Assembly: GCA_019636345.1 (NCBI GenBank)
Contig: JAHBXQ010000004.1
Location: 310,001-374,000, forward strand
DNA length: 64,000 bases
Source: Pirellulales bacterium
GTDB lineage: Bacteria; Planctomycetota; Planctomycetia; Pirellulales; Lacipirellulaceae
Direction of reading: 5' to 3'
Position 1 is the stretch's first letter, and every line of letters begins with the position of its first letter. This document shows, piece after piece, positions 1 through 8,512 of this stretch. The notes beneath the pieces are model-generated. The model did not search any database and was not told the origin of the DNA. It saw nothing but the letters and a program-made list of their open reading frames with translations. The position numbers and the translations under genes were made by a program.

Positions 1-1
1 T

Positions 2-1006
2 CTCCGTCGGCACGTCGTTTGTCTTGATCGCCGGACGGGCGAGATCGATTGGACAAAGACGTTCGAGCCGAAGCTGCCCGAATCGCGGTACGCCCCAGAC
101 AACGACGCCCGGCACGGGTATGCCTCGAGCACGATCACGACCGACGGCGAGCGGTTGTACGTGTTCTTCGGCGCCTCGGGAATGTACTGTTTGGATCTCG
201 AGGGGGAAGAAGTCTGGCATGTCGATTTGGGCAGCGGGACGCACGGCTGGGGCTCGGCGACCTCGCCTCTGCTGGTCGGCGATCTGGTCGTCGTCAACGC
301 GAGCATCGAGAGCAAGTCGCTTGTGGCGCTCGACAAGCACACCGGCGACGAGCGGTGGCGGGTCGAGGGGATCGATCGCTGTTGGGCTTCGCCGACGCTG
401 GTCGAGGCCGACGGCCGGCAGGAGATCGTGCTGAACGTCCCCCACGTCCTCACCGCGTACGATCCGCAGAGCGGCGACAAGCTGTGGTGGTGCGAGGGGA
501 TGCCCGACGGCTACATCTGCCCGACGGTGATCGCCCACGAGGGGATCGTCTATGCGATCGGCGCTCGCAAGAACACGGCCGCGGCCGTCCGCGCCGGCGG
601 CAGCGGCGACGTCACCCAGAGCCAGGTCCTGTGGCGGGTCGACAAGGGGTCGAACGTCTCCTCGCCGGTGTACGTTGACGGGCGGCTGTTCTTCTTCCAG
701 GAAAGCCGCGGGATCGCCTTCTGCCTCGACGCCGCGACGGGGGACGTCGTCTATCAGCAGCGGCTCGAACCGCGCCCCGGGCTGATCTACAGTTCGCCGC
801 TCGCGGCCGACGGGAAGATCTACGCGGTTTCGCAGGAGAACGGCACGTACGTCCTGGCGGCCGGCGACACGTTCGAACAGCTCGCCCTGAACAAGGTCGG
901 CGACGAGCCGGTTCGCTCGAACGCCTCGCTCGTCGAGGCGGACGACCAGCTCTTCCTCCGCGACGACAAGGCGATCTATTGCATCGGTGCGGCGGACTCC
1001 AAGTAA
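2..1006 (+). CDS. PQQ-like beta-propeller protein, 3' part
   Basis: The reading frame is open from base 2 with no start in the window, so only the C-terminal ~334 residues are present. The protein is made of repeated WD/PQQ-type blades, seen as recurring 'LD..TGD..W' units such as ALDKHTGDERWR and CLDAATGDVVYQQRL, alternating with 'SSPL..DG.IYA' strands. This is the pattern of the PQQ-like / BamB-type propellers that planctomycetes export in large numbers. No catalytic residues can be assigned, so it is probably a periplasmic binding or scaffold protein. It ends at a TAA and converges on argS with about 60 bases between. A quinoprotein dehydrogenase is the alternative, but no heme or dehydrogenase motif is visible in this part. 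Confidence 0.8.
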   Translation, partial: LRRHVVCLDRRTGEIDWTKTFEPKLPESRYAPDNDARHGYASSTITTDGERLYVFFGASGMYCLDLEGEEVWHVDLGSGTHGWGSATSPLLVGDLVVVNASIESKSLVALDKHTGDERWRVEGIDRCWASPTLVEADGRQEIVLNVPHVLTAYDPQSGDKLWWCEGMPDGYICPTVIAHEGIVYAIGARKNTAAAVRAGGSGDVTQSQVLWRVDKGSNVSSPVYVDGRLFFFQESRGIAFCLDAATGDVVYQQRLEPRPGLIYSSPLAADGKIYAVSQENGTYVLAAGDTFEQLALNKVGDEPVRSNASLVEADDQLFLRDDKAIYCIGAADSK

Positions 1007-1068
1007 CTTAACTCTGCATGGGCGATTGACGCGGCCGAGCGGCGCTGGGGGCTGCGCTTCGCGCGCGA

Positions 1069-3036
1069 CTACATCCGCTCCACGACCTCGATCCCCAGCA
1101 AGTTGAGTCCCCGTTCGATCGTGCGGGCGGTGAGATCGCACAAGAGCAATCGGCTGTCGCGGACCGCAGGGGACGGCGCCTTGAGCACCGGGCAGTTCTC
1201 GAAAAAGCTGGCGTACTTGCTCGCCAGATCGAACAGGTAGTCGGTCAGGAAGTTGGGGCGATAGTCCGCCGCCACTCGGGCCAGCACTTCGCTGAACTGC
1301 ACTAGCGCGACCGCGAGGGCTCGCTCGGCCGGCTCGGCGAGCGCGATCGTCGCTCCGCCGGTGCGGAGCGCCGCGACGTCGATCTCCCCCCGCCCGAAGA
1401 TGCTGCGGACTCGGGCGTAGCTGTACTGCATGTACGCCGCGGTGTTGCCGGTCATGGCCAGCATCTTGTCGTAGCTGAACTTGTAGTCGCTGGTGCGATT
1501 GTGCGCGAGATCGGCGTACTTGATCGCCCCGATGCCGATCCGCCGGGCGACGGCGCGGCGTTCCTCGTCCGTGGTCAAGGCCTCGCTCTTCTCGGCGATG
1601 GCGTACGCCCGCTCGACCGCTTCGTCCAACAGCCCCGCGAGCCCCACCGCCGAGCCGGAGCGCGTCTTGTACGGCCGACCGTCCTCGCCCAGCACCGTGC
1701 CGAAGCTCACGTGCTGCAGTTCGACGGTTTCGTACCCCCAGTTGCGGACCGTGGCGAACAGTTGCTGGAAGTGAAGACTCTGCCGGTGATCGACGACGTA
1801 GAGAATCGCGTCGGGGCGCCAAGCCTGCATGCGGTAGGCGATCGTCGCGAGGTCGGTCGTGGCGTACAGGAAGGCGCCGTCCTGCTTGCGGACGAGAAAC
1901 GGGGCGTCGAACCCGTCGAGAAAGACGCACATCGCCCCGTCGCTCTCGGCCGCGAGTCCCCTCGCCTCCAAGTCGGCGACGACGCCGGCGAGCTTGTCCT
2001 CGTAGAAGCTCTCCCCCAGCGCATGGTCGAACGTCACGCCGAGCCGCTCGTAGGTCGCCTCCATCTCGGCAAGACAGTCCGGCAGGAATCGCTCCCACAG
2101 GGCGCGGTTCGTCAGGTCGCCGGCGTGCAGGGCGGCCGTCTCGGCGAGCACCGCCTTGCCGACGTCGGCGTGCGCCGCGGCGACCTTTGCGAGCGCCGGA
2201 TCGGCGTCGACCTCGGCGACTTTCGCCTGCAGTGCGGCCAACTCGGCCCGAGCCTCGGCCAGCGTCGCCTCGGCCTGCCGCAGCTTCTTCTCGACCTTTT
2301 TCGTCTCGTGCGGGTCGGCCGGCATTGTCTCGGCCCGCAGGTCGTCGAAGTCCGATTGCATCCGGGCGATCTTCGCAGACGCGGCGGGGATCGCTTCGTT
2401 CTTGGTCGCGTGATGCTCGACCAACCGATTCACGAACCGGTACAAGCGTCCCAACTCGGCGACGGGGTCGGTCGCCAACGCCGCCTCGTCGACGAAGTGC
2501 TTGTACCCGTAGATGATCATCCCGAACTGGGTCCCCCAGTCGCCGATGTGATTGTCGCTGATCACCCGGTGGCCGAGGAACTTGAGCACCCCGTACAGCG
2601 CGTCGCCGATGACGGTCGAGCGGATATGCCCGACGTGCATCGGCTTGGCGACGTTGGGGGACGAGTAGTCGACGACGTAAGTCCGCGGTGCGGCGACCGG
2701 TTCGACGCCGGTCCTGGCGAGGTCCTTGACGTTCGCTTGCAGCTTGGCGACGAGCCACTCGTCGCGCAGCTTGAGATTGACGAATCCCGGCCCCGCGATC
2801 TCCGGCGGTTCGCAGAACTCGGCGACGTCAAGTCGCTCGATGATCGCTGCGGCGACTTCGCGGGGGGGCTTGCCGAGCCGTTTGCCCAGCGGCATCGCGC
2901 AGTTGGCCTGATAATCGCCGAACTTTGCGTCCTGGCTCGGCAGCACCATCTCGGCCAATTCGCCTGCCGCGGTCGCATCGACCAACCCGGTCAGCGCCGA
3001 GCGAAACCGTTCACGCAACGTCGCCAGAAGATTCAT
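1069..3036 (-). CDS. argS: Arginyl-tRNA synthetase (ArgRS)
   Basis: Class I aminoacyl-tRNA synthetase that charges tRNA-Arg in the cytoplasm; 655 aa. The N-terminal Add-1 domain covers roughly residues 1-110. The HIGH signature is HVGH at 134-137, followed by the NHIGDWGTQFGM block at 162-173. The KMSKS-like loop is degenerate (YKTRSGSAVGL), as is usual for ArgRS. The C-terminal anticodon-binding helices include the AYMQYSYARVRSI stretch. The length exceeds the usual ~560-590 aa because residues ~211-308 hold an Ala/Glu/Lys-rich predicted coiled coil inside the catalytic domain. The ATG start gives a normal N-terminus. rsfS lies upstream on the same strand, 135 bases away. Confidence 0.97.
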   Translation of the reverse strand: MNLLATLRERFRSALTGLVDATAAGELAEMVLPSQDAKFGDYQANCAMPLGKRLGKPPREVAAAIIERLDVAEFCEPPEIAGPGFVNLKLRDEWLVAKLQANVKDLARTGVEPVAAPRTYVVDYSSPNVAKPMHVGHIRSTVIGDALYGVLKFLGHRVISDNHIGDWGTQFGMIIYGYKHFVDEAALATDPVAELGRLYRFVNRLVEHHATKNEAIPAASAKIARMQSDFDDLRAETMPADPHETKKVEKKLRQAEATLAEARAELAALQAKVAEVDADPALAKVAAAHADVGKAVLAETAALHAGDLTNRALWERFLPDCLAEMEATYERLGVTFDHALGESFYEDKLAGVVADLEARGLAAESDGAMCVFLDGFDAPFLVRKQDGAFLYATTDLATIAYRMQAWRPDAILYVVDHRQSLHFQQLFATVRNWGYETVELQHVSFGTVLGEDGRPYKTRSGSAVGLAGLLDEAVERAYAIAEKSEALTTDEERRAVARRIGIGAIKYADLAHNRTSDYKFSYDKMLAMTGNTAAYMQYSYARVRSIFGRGEIDVAALRTGGATIALAEPAERALAVALVQFSEVLARVAADYRPNFLTDYLFDLASKYASFFENCPVLKAPSPAVRDSRLLLCDLTARTIERGLNLLGIEVVERM

Positions 3037-3171
3037 GCTGCAGTCGTTCTTCAGAATCCCGGGGTGGACTCGCGCCGAGGCGCAGAGGACGGAGGAGCGG
3101 CTCCGTCAGATTCCGGGTCGTTGGCTCCGAGAAGTTCCTCTGAGTCTCAGCGTGCGATCGGCTCTCAGAGG

Positions 3172-3777
3172 TCACTCTCCGCTGCTGTCGGCCTGCCACG
3201 GCAACTCGACGCGGGTCGCTTGGTTCCAGAAATCTTCCAGCGCGTAGTATCCCCGCGTTTCCTCGTCGAACAGGTGGACGACCACGTCGCCGTAGTCGAG
3301 CAGGATCCAGCGGCTCTCGTTGTAGCCCTCGATCCCCAACCGCTTGTCGCCCAGATCCTTTTCGAGGTGGTTGTCGATCTCTTCGCTGATCGCGTGCAGT
3401 TGCCGGCGGCTGTTGCCGGTGGCGATCACGAAGTAGTCGAACACCGGGGTCACGGCCCGCATGTCGAGCACGGTGACTTCGCGGGCGTTGTTTTCCTCGG
3501 CGGTTCGCGCCGCGGCGAGCGCCAGCTTGAGGCTGCGCTCCGCGGGGGTCGGTTCGATGGCGACGGGGGCGGCGATGGGACTCTCCGGGGTAGGCGGCGA
3601 CCGCAGGCGCCGGCCGGCTGGGCGCTGCGGACGGTTAATCGGGGGGGCAAAGTCGCAGATTCTACCCCAGAACGCCCCGGCGGGCGAGGGTCGCCCGAGC
3701 CCCGACGACCGCGTACATTGGGGCCACGATCGCTCCTGGGTTCGCCCCGGGGCGTCCCGTCTACTCGCATTCTGCAC
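3172..3777 (-). CDS. rsfS: Ribosome silencing factor RsfS
   Basis: RsfS (Iojap/DUF143 family) binds ribosomal protein L14 and blocks subunit joining when nutrients are low. The conserved domain is at ~82-195 of the 201-aa frame: [14 protein letters not shown], then [13 protein letters not shown], then [13 protein letters not shown] and a YYALEDFW end. Residues 1-80 look nothing like the family. The only standard start before the domain is the ATG at 3777, which lies just 23 bases from the divergent bcp start. The first ~80 codons may therefore be untranslated leader, with translation from a rare codon nearer the domain. It lies upstream of argS on the same strand. Confidence 0.9.
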   Translation of the reverse strand: MQNASRRDAPGRTQERSWPQCTRSSGLGRPSPAGAFWGRICDFAPPINRPQRPAGRRLRSPPTPESPIAAPVAIEPTPAERSLKLALAAARTAEENNAREVTVLDMRAVTPVFDYFVIATGNSRRQLHAISEEIDNHLEKDLGDKRLGIEGYNESRWILLDYGDVVVHLFDEETRGYYALEDFWNQATRVELPWQADSSGE

Positions 3778-3800
3778 GCACTTTCGAGGAATCCTCCGCC

Positions 3801-4283
3801 ATGGCCGATTGGATCGAACCCGGCAAAAAAGCCCCCGCGTTCAACCTGCCCGCCGACGACGGCACGAAGGTCAAGCTCGCCGATCTCGCGGGCAGCCCGG
3901 TGGTCCTCTACTTCTACCCCAAGGACGACACCCCGGGGTGCACCAAGGAGGCGTGCGCGTTTCGCGATCGCCGCAAGGAACTCGAGAAGCTGGGCGCCAA
4001 GGTCCTGGGGGTGAGCGCCGACGGGGTCGCCAGCCATGCGAAGTTTCGCGACAAGTTCAAACTGAATTTCCCCCTGCTGGCCGACGAGGATCACGCCGTC
4101 GCCGAGAAGTACGGCGCGTGGCGCGAGAAGAACATGTACGGCAAGAAGTCGATGGGCATCCAGCGGAGCACATACCTGATCGACGCCGACGGCAAAGTCG
4201 CCCGGGTTTGGAAGCGGGTGCAGGTCGACGGCCATGACGAAGCGGTGCTCGCCGCGCTCCAGGAACTGGCGTCGCTCGGCTGA
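3801..4283 (+). CDS. bcp: Thioredoxin-dependent peroxiredoxin (Bcp/PrxQ)
   Basis: Atypical 2-Cys peroxiredoxin that reduces hydrogen peroxide and organic hydroperoxides using thioredoxin. The 160 aa are the full family length. The active-site block [20 protein letters not shown] holds the peroxidatic Cys at 47 and the resolving Cys at 52, the PrxQ spacing of five residues. The [13 protein letters not shown] and [16 protein letters not shown] blocks follow. The ATG at 3801 is divergent from rsfS. No signal peptide, so cytoplasmic. Confidence 0.97.
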   Translation: MADWIEPGKKAPAFNLPADDGTKVKLADLAGSPVVLYFYPKDDTPGCTKEACAFRDRRKELEKLGAKVLGVSADGVASHAKFRDKFKLNFPLLADEDHAVAEKYGAWREKNMYGKKSMGIQRSTYLIDADGKVARVWKRVQVDGHDEAVLAALQELASLG

Positions 4284-4662
4284 GTCGGCGCCCGCGCCGG
4301 TTGGAGGCGATGCCATGGCAGTTCCCGTCAAGTCTTGCCTTGGCGACAACGTTTGCCTGCCCCGCATTCCCGCGCGGCAAACCGCGCCGTTTGGCGCGGC
4401 CCGGGCGGGGCGGTCCACGAAACGCGGGAATCCGTCGAGGGGAGCGGCCCGGTCGTGCCGGTCAATCGTCGGGTAGGGTTGCCGTGGAGCCTGCGCTTGG
4501 GGAGCGAACGCTGCGTCGCGACGCGAACCCGTCGCCGATTGTGCGCGTCATGATCGGGTAAGGCAGGAGGAGAGTGCCGGTCGCTGCGGCGGGTCGCCCG
4601 TCGCCGCGGCGTGCACGGTCGCTCCTCGGCTCCGAGGATTCACGCCTTCTTCCGGAGCGTCC
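4284..4662. other. Non-coding gap with a nested inverted repeat
   Basis: No convincing gene lies between bcp and the PilZ gene. At 4366-4431 there is a two-level stem: outer arms ATTCCCGCG (4366-4374) and CGCGGGAAT (4423-4431), and an inner hairpin CCGCGCC-GTTT-GGCGCGG (4382-4399). The inner loop region includes GGCAAACC. The structure could be a terminator-like hairpin for bcp or a structured 5' leader of the PilZ gene. I could not match it to a known riboswitch class. Confidence 0.4.
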
Positions 4663-5052
4663 ATGATTCCGACCCCGCTTGCTCGACTTGGACTGATGGC
4701 CATGAATGCCGCTCCTGCTTGGACTTCGCTGCATCGCGACGTCGACCAGTTGGTTTCCCGGCTGCGGAAGGAGTTGCAGCGCGGCGACGAGCCGCTGGCG
4801 CTCACGGCCCGGATCACGCCGCTGGACGGCCCCGGCGCCGGGGAATCGCGCGAGGTCCGGCTGGCCAATTTCAGCGAACGAGGCATCGCCATCGAGCACG
4901 GCGGCCCGCTGGCCGAGCGCCGGGCGGTCGTGTCGTTCGAGAGCCCCGCTCTGGGACGCATTGCGGCGGAAGTCGATCTGTCCTGGTGCCGTTACCAACC
5001 CGGCGGTCGGTACACCAGCGGCGGCCGGTTCGTGCAGGTGCTGGAGGCGTGA
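4663..5052 (+). CDS. PilZ-domain protein
   Basis: A 129-aa protein with the layout of a single PilZ domain, the family that binds cyclic di-GMP. The features are an early Arg-rich helix (VSRLRKELQRGDE), then a charged R-E-V-R-L-A-N-F-S-x-x-G segment that fits the family D/N-x-S-x-x-G turn, and a closing W-C-R-Y...G-G-R-F-V strand. The start could instead be the ATG at 4696 or 4702, since the first dozen residues are not conserved-looking. It converges on the polyprenyl synthase gene. The role is presumably c-di-GMP-responsive control, but no effector is adjacent. Confidence 0.65.
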   Translation: MIPTPLARLGLMAMNAAPAWTSLHRDVDQLVSRLRKELQRGDEPLALTARITPLDGPGAGESREVRLANFSERGIAIEHGGPLAERRAVVSFESPALGRIAAEVDLSWCRYQPGGRYTSGGRFVQVLEA

Positions 5053-5076
5053 GCGGCGCGTCGCGCCCAGGCCAGT

Positions 5077-6081
5077 TCACGCGTCGCGTTTCACGACAAA
5101 CGCGCCCAGCGCGGCCAGAGACGTCTTGGCGGCCGAGGGGGGGAGGACCGTCAGTCGGTCGACCGCGCGCCGGGCGATCGTCGCCGCTTCGTCGTGGGCG
5201 TCCTGCAGCGCCCCGCTGGCGACGAGCCACTTCATGAGCGCGGCGGCGCTCGCCGCCGCCGGTTCCTCGAACAGCGATTGCATCCGCTCCCGTTCGCCGC
5301 GATCGAGCCGGTCGCGAAGCATGATCAGCGGCAAGGTCATCTTGCGGTTGACCAGATCCGTCCCCAGCGACTTTCCGACGGCCGATTCGTCCCCTTCCAG
5401 GTCCAGCAAGTCGTCGGCGATTTGGAAGGCGATCCCCAACTCGCGCCCGTACTGCTCCAACTGGGCGGAGACCTTGCCGTCGGCCCCGGCGTAGTGGGCG
5501 CCCAGCAGGCACGCGCACGCGGTCAGCTCGGCGGTCTTCGCCTCGACGATCGCCACGTACTCGTCCCGCAGCAGGCCGAAGTTGCCGCTCGAGGCGGTTT
5601 GACGCAGTTCCCCTTCGCAGACGATGTTCGTCGCCCGGCCGATCGTGCGGCAGCCGAATGTCGTCTCCAACGTGCTGGCCAGATAGAAGGCGTGCGTGAA
5701 CAGGTAGTCGCCCAGCAAGACGCTGGTCTGGTTGTTCCAGCGGGCGTTCACCGTGGCCACGTGGCGGCGGACCTCGGCCTCGTCGAGCACGTCGTCGTGG
5801 ACCAAAGTCGCCGTGTGGATCATCTCCACCACCGCGGCCAGCGTCACATGGTCGTCGTTCACCTCGCCGCAGGACTGGGCGGCCAGCAGCAGCAACGCCG
5901 GGCGAAGCCGCTTGCCGCTCATGCGGAACGAGTGCTTGGCCAGTTCGTTGACGAACGGGTCGTCGTTGTGCAGTTCGACGCGGAGTCGGTCGTCGACCGT
6001 CCTTAGATCGGCGGCGATCGGGGCCAGCAGGTCCGCCAATTGCTGGCGCCCCGTCGAATCGAGCGAGGGGGCTTGGCTCAC
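5077..6081 (-). CDS. Polyprenyl (octaprenyl/heptaprenyl-type) diphosphate synthase
   Basis: Trans-isoprenyl diphosphate synthase of the IspB/IspA family. It extends an allylic diphosphate with isopentenyl diphosphate to make the side chain of a respiratory quinone. The first Asp-rich motif is DDVLD at 96-100 (in [14 protein letters not shown]) and the second is DDLLD at 223-227 (in [13 protein letters not shown]). GKRLRP at 56-61 binds diphosphate. I place the start at the GTG at 6081, giving 334 aa, because upstream codons in this frame lie over moaC and look random. The GTG overlaps the moaC stop as GTGA, so the two are probably translationally coupled. Chain length cannot be read from the sequence. 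Confidence 0.92.
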   Translation of the reverse strand: MSQAPSLDSTGRQQLADLLAPIAADLRTVDDRLRVELHNDDPFVNELAKHSFRMSGKRLRPALLLLAAQSCGEVNDDHVTLAAVVEMIHTATLVHDDVLDEAEVRRHVATVNARWNNQTSVLLGDYLFTHAFYLASTLETTFGCRTIGRATNIVCEGELRQTASSGNFGLLRDEYVAIVEAKTAELTACACLLGAHYAGADGKVSAQLEQYGRELGIAFQIADDLLDLEGDESAVGKSLGTDLVNRKMTLPLIMLRDRLDRGERERMQSLFEEPAAASAAALMKWLVASGALQDAHDEAATIARRAVDRLTVLPPSAAKTSLAALGAFVVKRDA

Positions 6082-6611
6082 GGGGCGCCTCCCGTTGCGG
6101 TCGAGGCTTGGCTGCGGGGCGCCGTCGGGAACGTCGCCTCGCGGGCGAACTCGCCGCTGGCGCCGCCGCTCTTGGAAACCAATTGCACCGCCTCGATCGT
6201 CATCCTCCGATCGAGCGACTTGCACATGTCGTACACCGTCAGGGCCGCGACGGAGACCGCCGTCAGGGCTTCCATCTCGACCCCCGTGCGGGCGGTCGTC
6301 GCCACGGTGGCGGTGATGCGCAGGGCGTCGTCTCCCTCGGGCGCCAGTTCCACCGCGATCGCATCCAGCGGCAGCGGGTGGCACAGCGGGATGAGCTCGC
6401 CCGTTCGTTTGGCGGCCATGATTCCCGCCAGCCGGGCGACCTCGCAGACGTCTCCTTTGGCGACGTCGCGGTCGAGGATGGCCGCGAGCGTCACGGGCTG
6501 CATCCGTACGAACCCGGCTGCGACCGCGCGCCGCGGGGAGACGGGTTTGTTGCCGACGTCCACCATCCGACTGGCCCCTGCGTCGTCGAAGTGGGTCAGC
6601 GGATTCGGCAC
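6078..6611 (-). CDS. moaC: Cyclic pyranopterin monophosphate synthase MoaC
   Basis: MoaC acts with MoaA in the first step of molybdenum cofactor synthesis, making cyclic pyranopterin monophosphate from the 3',8-cyclo-GTP intermediate. Family motifs are complete: [16 protein letters not shown] at the N-terminus, KGDV at 52-55, [17 protein letters not shown] around 66-82, GVEMEAL at 110-116, DMCK at 128-131 and KSGG at 147-150. The start is set at the GTG at 6611, right before LTHFDD, matching family N-termini. The frame is open to an ATG at 6698, but the extra 29 residues look non-coding. It is followed at once by the prenyl synthase through a GTGA overlap. No other moa gene is in the window. 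Confidence 0.95.
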   Translation of the reverse strand: MPNPLTHFDDAGASRMVDVGNKPVSPRRAVAAGFVRMQPVTLAAILDRDVAKGDVCEVARLAGIMAAKRTGELIPLCHPLPLDAIAVELAPEGDDALRITATVATTARTGVEMEALTAVSVAALTVYDMCKSLDRRMTIEAVQLVSKSGGASGEFAREATFPTAPRSQASTATGGAP

Positions 6612-6782
6612 GGGCGGCCTCGGCAAGCAGGGCAACAGGCAGTGAAGGTAACGCCGAACTCCGGCGTCGCTGACGCCCCGCCGGGCCGGACGGGTCATTC
6701 TAAGCGACGAGGCCGGATCGTCGAGGGCGTGTCGTCGGCAAGTCGGCCGCCTGCAGGGGAAACCGTACGGGGTCGAGACCGG

Positions 6783-7031
6783 TTAACCCTGCTCATCCGC
6801 CGGGTCGGAACCCCCGCCGGCGGGGGTCGAGGCGAGGATCTCCCGAGCGGCCTCCCAGTCCGCCCCGCGCACACGGACGGCGACCCTCCCCGGGGCCTCG
6901 GCCCGAAAGTCGGCCGTGAAGGTCCCTTCGGCCAGCGCCTCGATCCCATGGGCCGCCAGCAGAGCGACGACCATCGCCGCTTCGCGATCGTCAGCGACGC
7001 GAGCGACGACAGGCAGTTCAGAGTTGGTCAT
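6783..7031 (-). CDS. Small DUF2007-like protein
   Basis: An 82-aa protein starting MTNSELPVVARVADDREA. The pattern is a short beta strand, a helix (AAMVVALLAAHGIEALAEG) and two further strands ending VRVRGADWEAAREIL. It resembles the small 'putative prokaryotic signal transducing protein' family (DUF2007), whose members share the 'A.ii.s.L...GI.a.v' core. The function is unknown. The frame continues upstream to 7103, but the extra 24 residues are Arg-rich and unlike the family. Confidence 0.6.
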   Translation of the reverse strand: MTNSELPVVARVADDREAAMVVALLAAHGIEALAEGTFTADFRAEAPGRVAVRVRGADWEAAREILASTPAGGGSDPADEQG

Positions 7032-7610
7032 CGGACTGGACCGCGAGGGGGCGCGGCGCCTTGGGAAACGGCGGTTAGCATTGTGCTCGTGAGCAATATT
7101 CACGCACTGCTTTGTGCAAAACTCCGGGCGGCATCGCGGGGGCCGCGCGCCAACCCGTTTGCCGGCAACGACTTCCGCACGACACGCTCGGGGCCGGGCC
7201 GGAATTTTGCTAGCAAAACTCGCGGGGGAGTTGCAAAACTCCCGGGCTCGCCGCTGTCGATGTCCTGTCGTCGCCCTTGTCGTCGCTGCGGGCCGCGCGG
7301 CCGCCCGGCCGGCGTCGATTCGCGGCAGGCACGCTTCGTTCTACGCGACGCGCTGGCCCATATTCAACAAGAAAGTTCGGACTTTTCCAAACTCGCCGGG
7401 CGGGCAGTGCTGGCGATGGCTCTCGGCAGTGATGGCGGTTTTACCCCATCGCTTGGCAACCGTGAGACAGGTTGCGGGGGCAACCGGGGGTGCGGTTGCG
7501 TCTCGCCCGAACTCGGCATGTTCTACGACGCAACGCCGACTTCGCCAAAAAAGATTGCGGGGGCGTCAGGTCGGCGATAGGATTTGCCATGGCCGGGTTT
7601 GTGCCGACGG
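7032..7610. other. Gene-free stretch with scattered AAACTC motifs
   Basis: No supportable gene. A short motif close to CAAAACTC followed by a G/C-rich run recurs near 7116, 7214, 7232 and 7386, suggesting a degenerate dispersed repeat. The stretch lies where the missing C-terminal two thirds of the integrase gene would be expected, yet no recombinase residues can be found in any frame. Confidence 0.4.
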
Positions 7611-7889
7611 CTAACGGCGAGCAAGTGGCGTCCATCCGGCGGGCCACAGCATAGCGCCCGCCTGTTTTGAAGCTTGTTCCTTCTCGCGTGCTACGCCGCC
7701 TATCTCCTCGGGATGTCGCTTCTCGTGTAAAAGGATGAACCGCCGCACCCAATGGACGTAGGCCTGTTCCGTCCGAGAGGAGTACTGCTTCGCGCGTCGC
7801 GTGAATCGCATCCGGTCGAGCAACCGGGGCGCCTCGGATGGCGTTTCGTTGCTTGTCGCAGGTTGCGGCAAGGGGTAGGTTGAGGCCAT
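7611..7889 (-). pseudogene. intI: Integron integrase remnant (N-terminal SAM-like domain only)
   Basis: The frame encodes 92 aa. Residues ~22-64 match the N-terminal core-binding domain of integron tyrosine recombinases: RLLDRMRFTRRAKQYSSRTE, then QAYVHWVRRFILLHEKRHPEEIG. In intact IntI proteins (about 320-340 aa) this is followed by a 'F-L-T-x-L-A' helix and the catalytic R-H-R-Y domain. Here the sequence becomes unrelated after HPEEIG and stops, so the enzyme cannot recombine. The start is the ATG at 7889, with GGAGGG seven bases before it. It faces away from the cassettes, as intI does in integrons. A promoter lies upstream at 7931-7959. Confidence 0.8.
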
Positions 7890-7930
7890 GAAAAGGCCCT
7901 CCGTATGCCGAACTAGGGATACGGTACATA

Positions 7931-7959
7931 TGTATAGATGACCGCAGGCAGATCGTCAA
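7931..7959 (-). promoter_or_regulatory. Promoter of the integrase remnant
   Basis: Read on the minus strand there is TTGACG (7959-7954), a 17-base spacer and TATACA (7936-7931), close to the sigma-70 consensus. The expected transcript start is about 35 bases before the intI ATG. The palindrome TACATATGTA overlaps the -10 and could be an operator. Confidence 0.65.
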
Positions 7960-7960
7960 C

Positions 7961-8030
7961 CAGCTTACTGAAGGTCTACTTCAATATGCAGGGCTTACTG
8001 AAGAAGTTTCTGTCTAATAACAAGTTAGGC
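7961..8030 (+). other. attI-like integron insertion site
   Basis: The 7-base core GTTAGGC at 8024-8030 fits the integron consensus GTTRRRY and is preceded by TAACAA, as in known attI sites (AACAAAGTTRRRY). Two exact direct repeats of GCTTACTGAAG, at 7963-7973 and 7993-8003, are 30 bases apart upstream of the core. They hold the place of the DR1/DR2 integrase-binding repeats of attI1. The first cassette starts directly after the core. Confidence 0.7.
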
Positions 8031-8038
8031 GTATCATC

Positions 8039-8341
8039 ATGGAGCACCTTGCCCAGCTTGCATTTGAGCACATGATGCTCATTCAGTTTAGTGACGAGGG
8101 TGATATCGACCCGGATTATTCGCTCAAATTAGTGGAGGCCCTGGCAACCGTCCTTCCGACGTTTGCGCCTGAGGAGCAGGATGCCTTGGCAACCATTGCA
8201 AAGCGAGTGCGGGATCAGATCAATGCGCCACCGGACGAGTACGGATATCAGCCAGGCCTATTGACTTCCGTCGAGGAGCGCGAGTTCGTCGATGCAATTA
8301 TCAGCAAAAAAGCATTTGAAGAAGGGTATTTCTACGCCTAA
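8039..8341 (+). CDS. Cassette 1: hypothetical protein, 100 aa
   Basis: First gene after the attI-like core, with its ATG nine bases downstream of it. The product is acidic and largely helical (SLKLVEALATVLPTF, DALATIAKRVRDQI) with no signal peptide or membrane segment. I do not recognise the family. The stop codon TAA sits inside the attC core GCCTAAC at 8336-8342, a typical cassette arrangement. Codon use and base composition look more AT-rich than the flanking housekeeping genes. Confidence 0.7.
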   Translation: MEHLAQLAFEHMMLIQFSDEGDIDPDYSLKLVEALATVLPTFAPEEQDALATIAKRVRDQINAPPDEYGYQPGLLTSVEEREFVDAIISKKAFEEGYFYA

Positions 8342-8384
8342 CAAGGCGTTGCAGTTGACCCGCCGGCAACGCGGGAGGGAGGGC
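8336..8384 (+). repeat. attC half-site (after cassette 1)
   Basis: Begins with a perfect core GCCTAAC and the arm AAGGCGTTGCAGTTGACCCGC, which recurs nearly unchanged at 13624 and 14070. The second half is missing because a foreign inverted-repeat element starts at 8385. Confidence 0.7.
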
Positions 8385-8503
8385 AAAGGGGACAGGTCCA
8401 GATTAACACAGCGGACAGTCGTCGGTGGCTTTTCGAACATTCCCCCGCCCGCACGGGCTGAGGAAGTGGAAGATGGAGTGGAGGAATTGGACCTGTCCCC
8501 TTT
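8385..8503. mobile_element. REPIN/MITE-like element inserted in attC
   Basis: About 119 bases bounded by a perfect 16-base inverted repeat, AAAGGGGACAGGTCCA at 8385-8400 and its complement at 8488-8503. There is no coding capacity. The GGGGACAGGTC-type tips resemble elements mobilised by REP-associated Y1 transposases (RAYT), known from many genomes. No such transposase gene is in the window. Confidence 0.6.
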
Positions 8504-8512
8504 TCTTCCCCT

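Noticed and set aside
1501-4014. 837-residue plus-strand frame over argS and rsfS
   Set aside because: It is antisense to two clear genes and its composition (Arg, Gly, Val, Asp repeats) is that of a shadow frame in high-GC DNA.
4301-4561. Small frames between bcp and the PilZ gene
   Set aside because: No start context, no homology and overlapping each other; the region is better explained as a structured non-coding leader or terminator.
7441-7959. 172-residue minus-strand frame overlapping the integrase remnant
   Set aside because: Out of frame with the recognisable integrase residues and carrying no recombinase motif.
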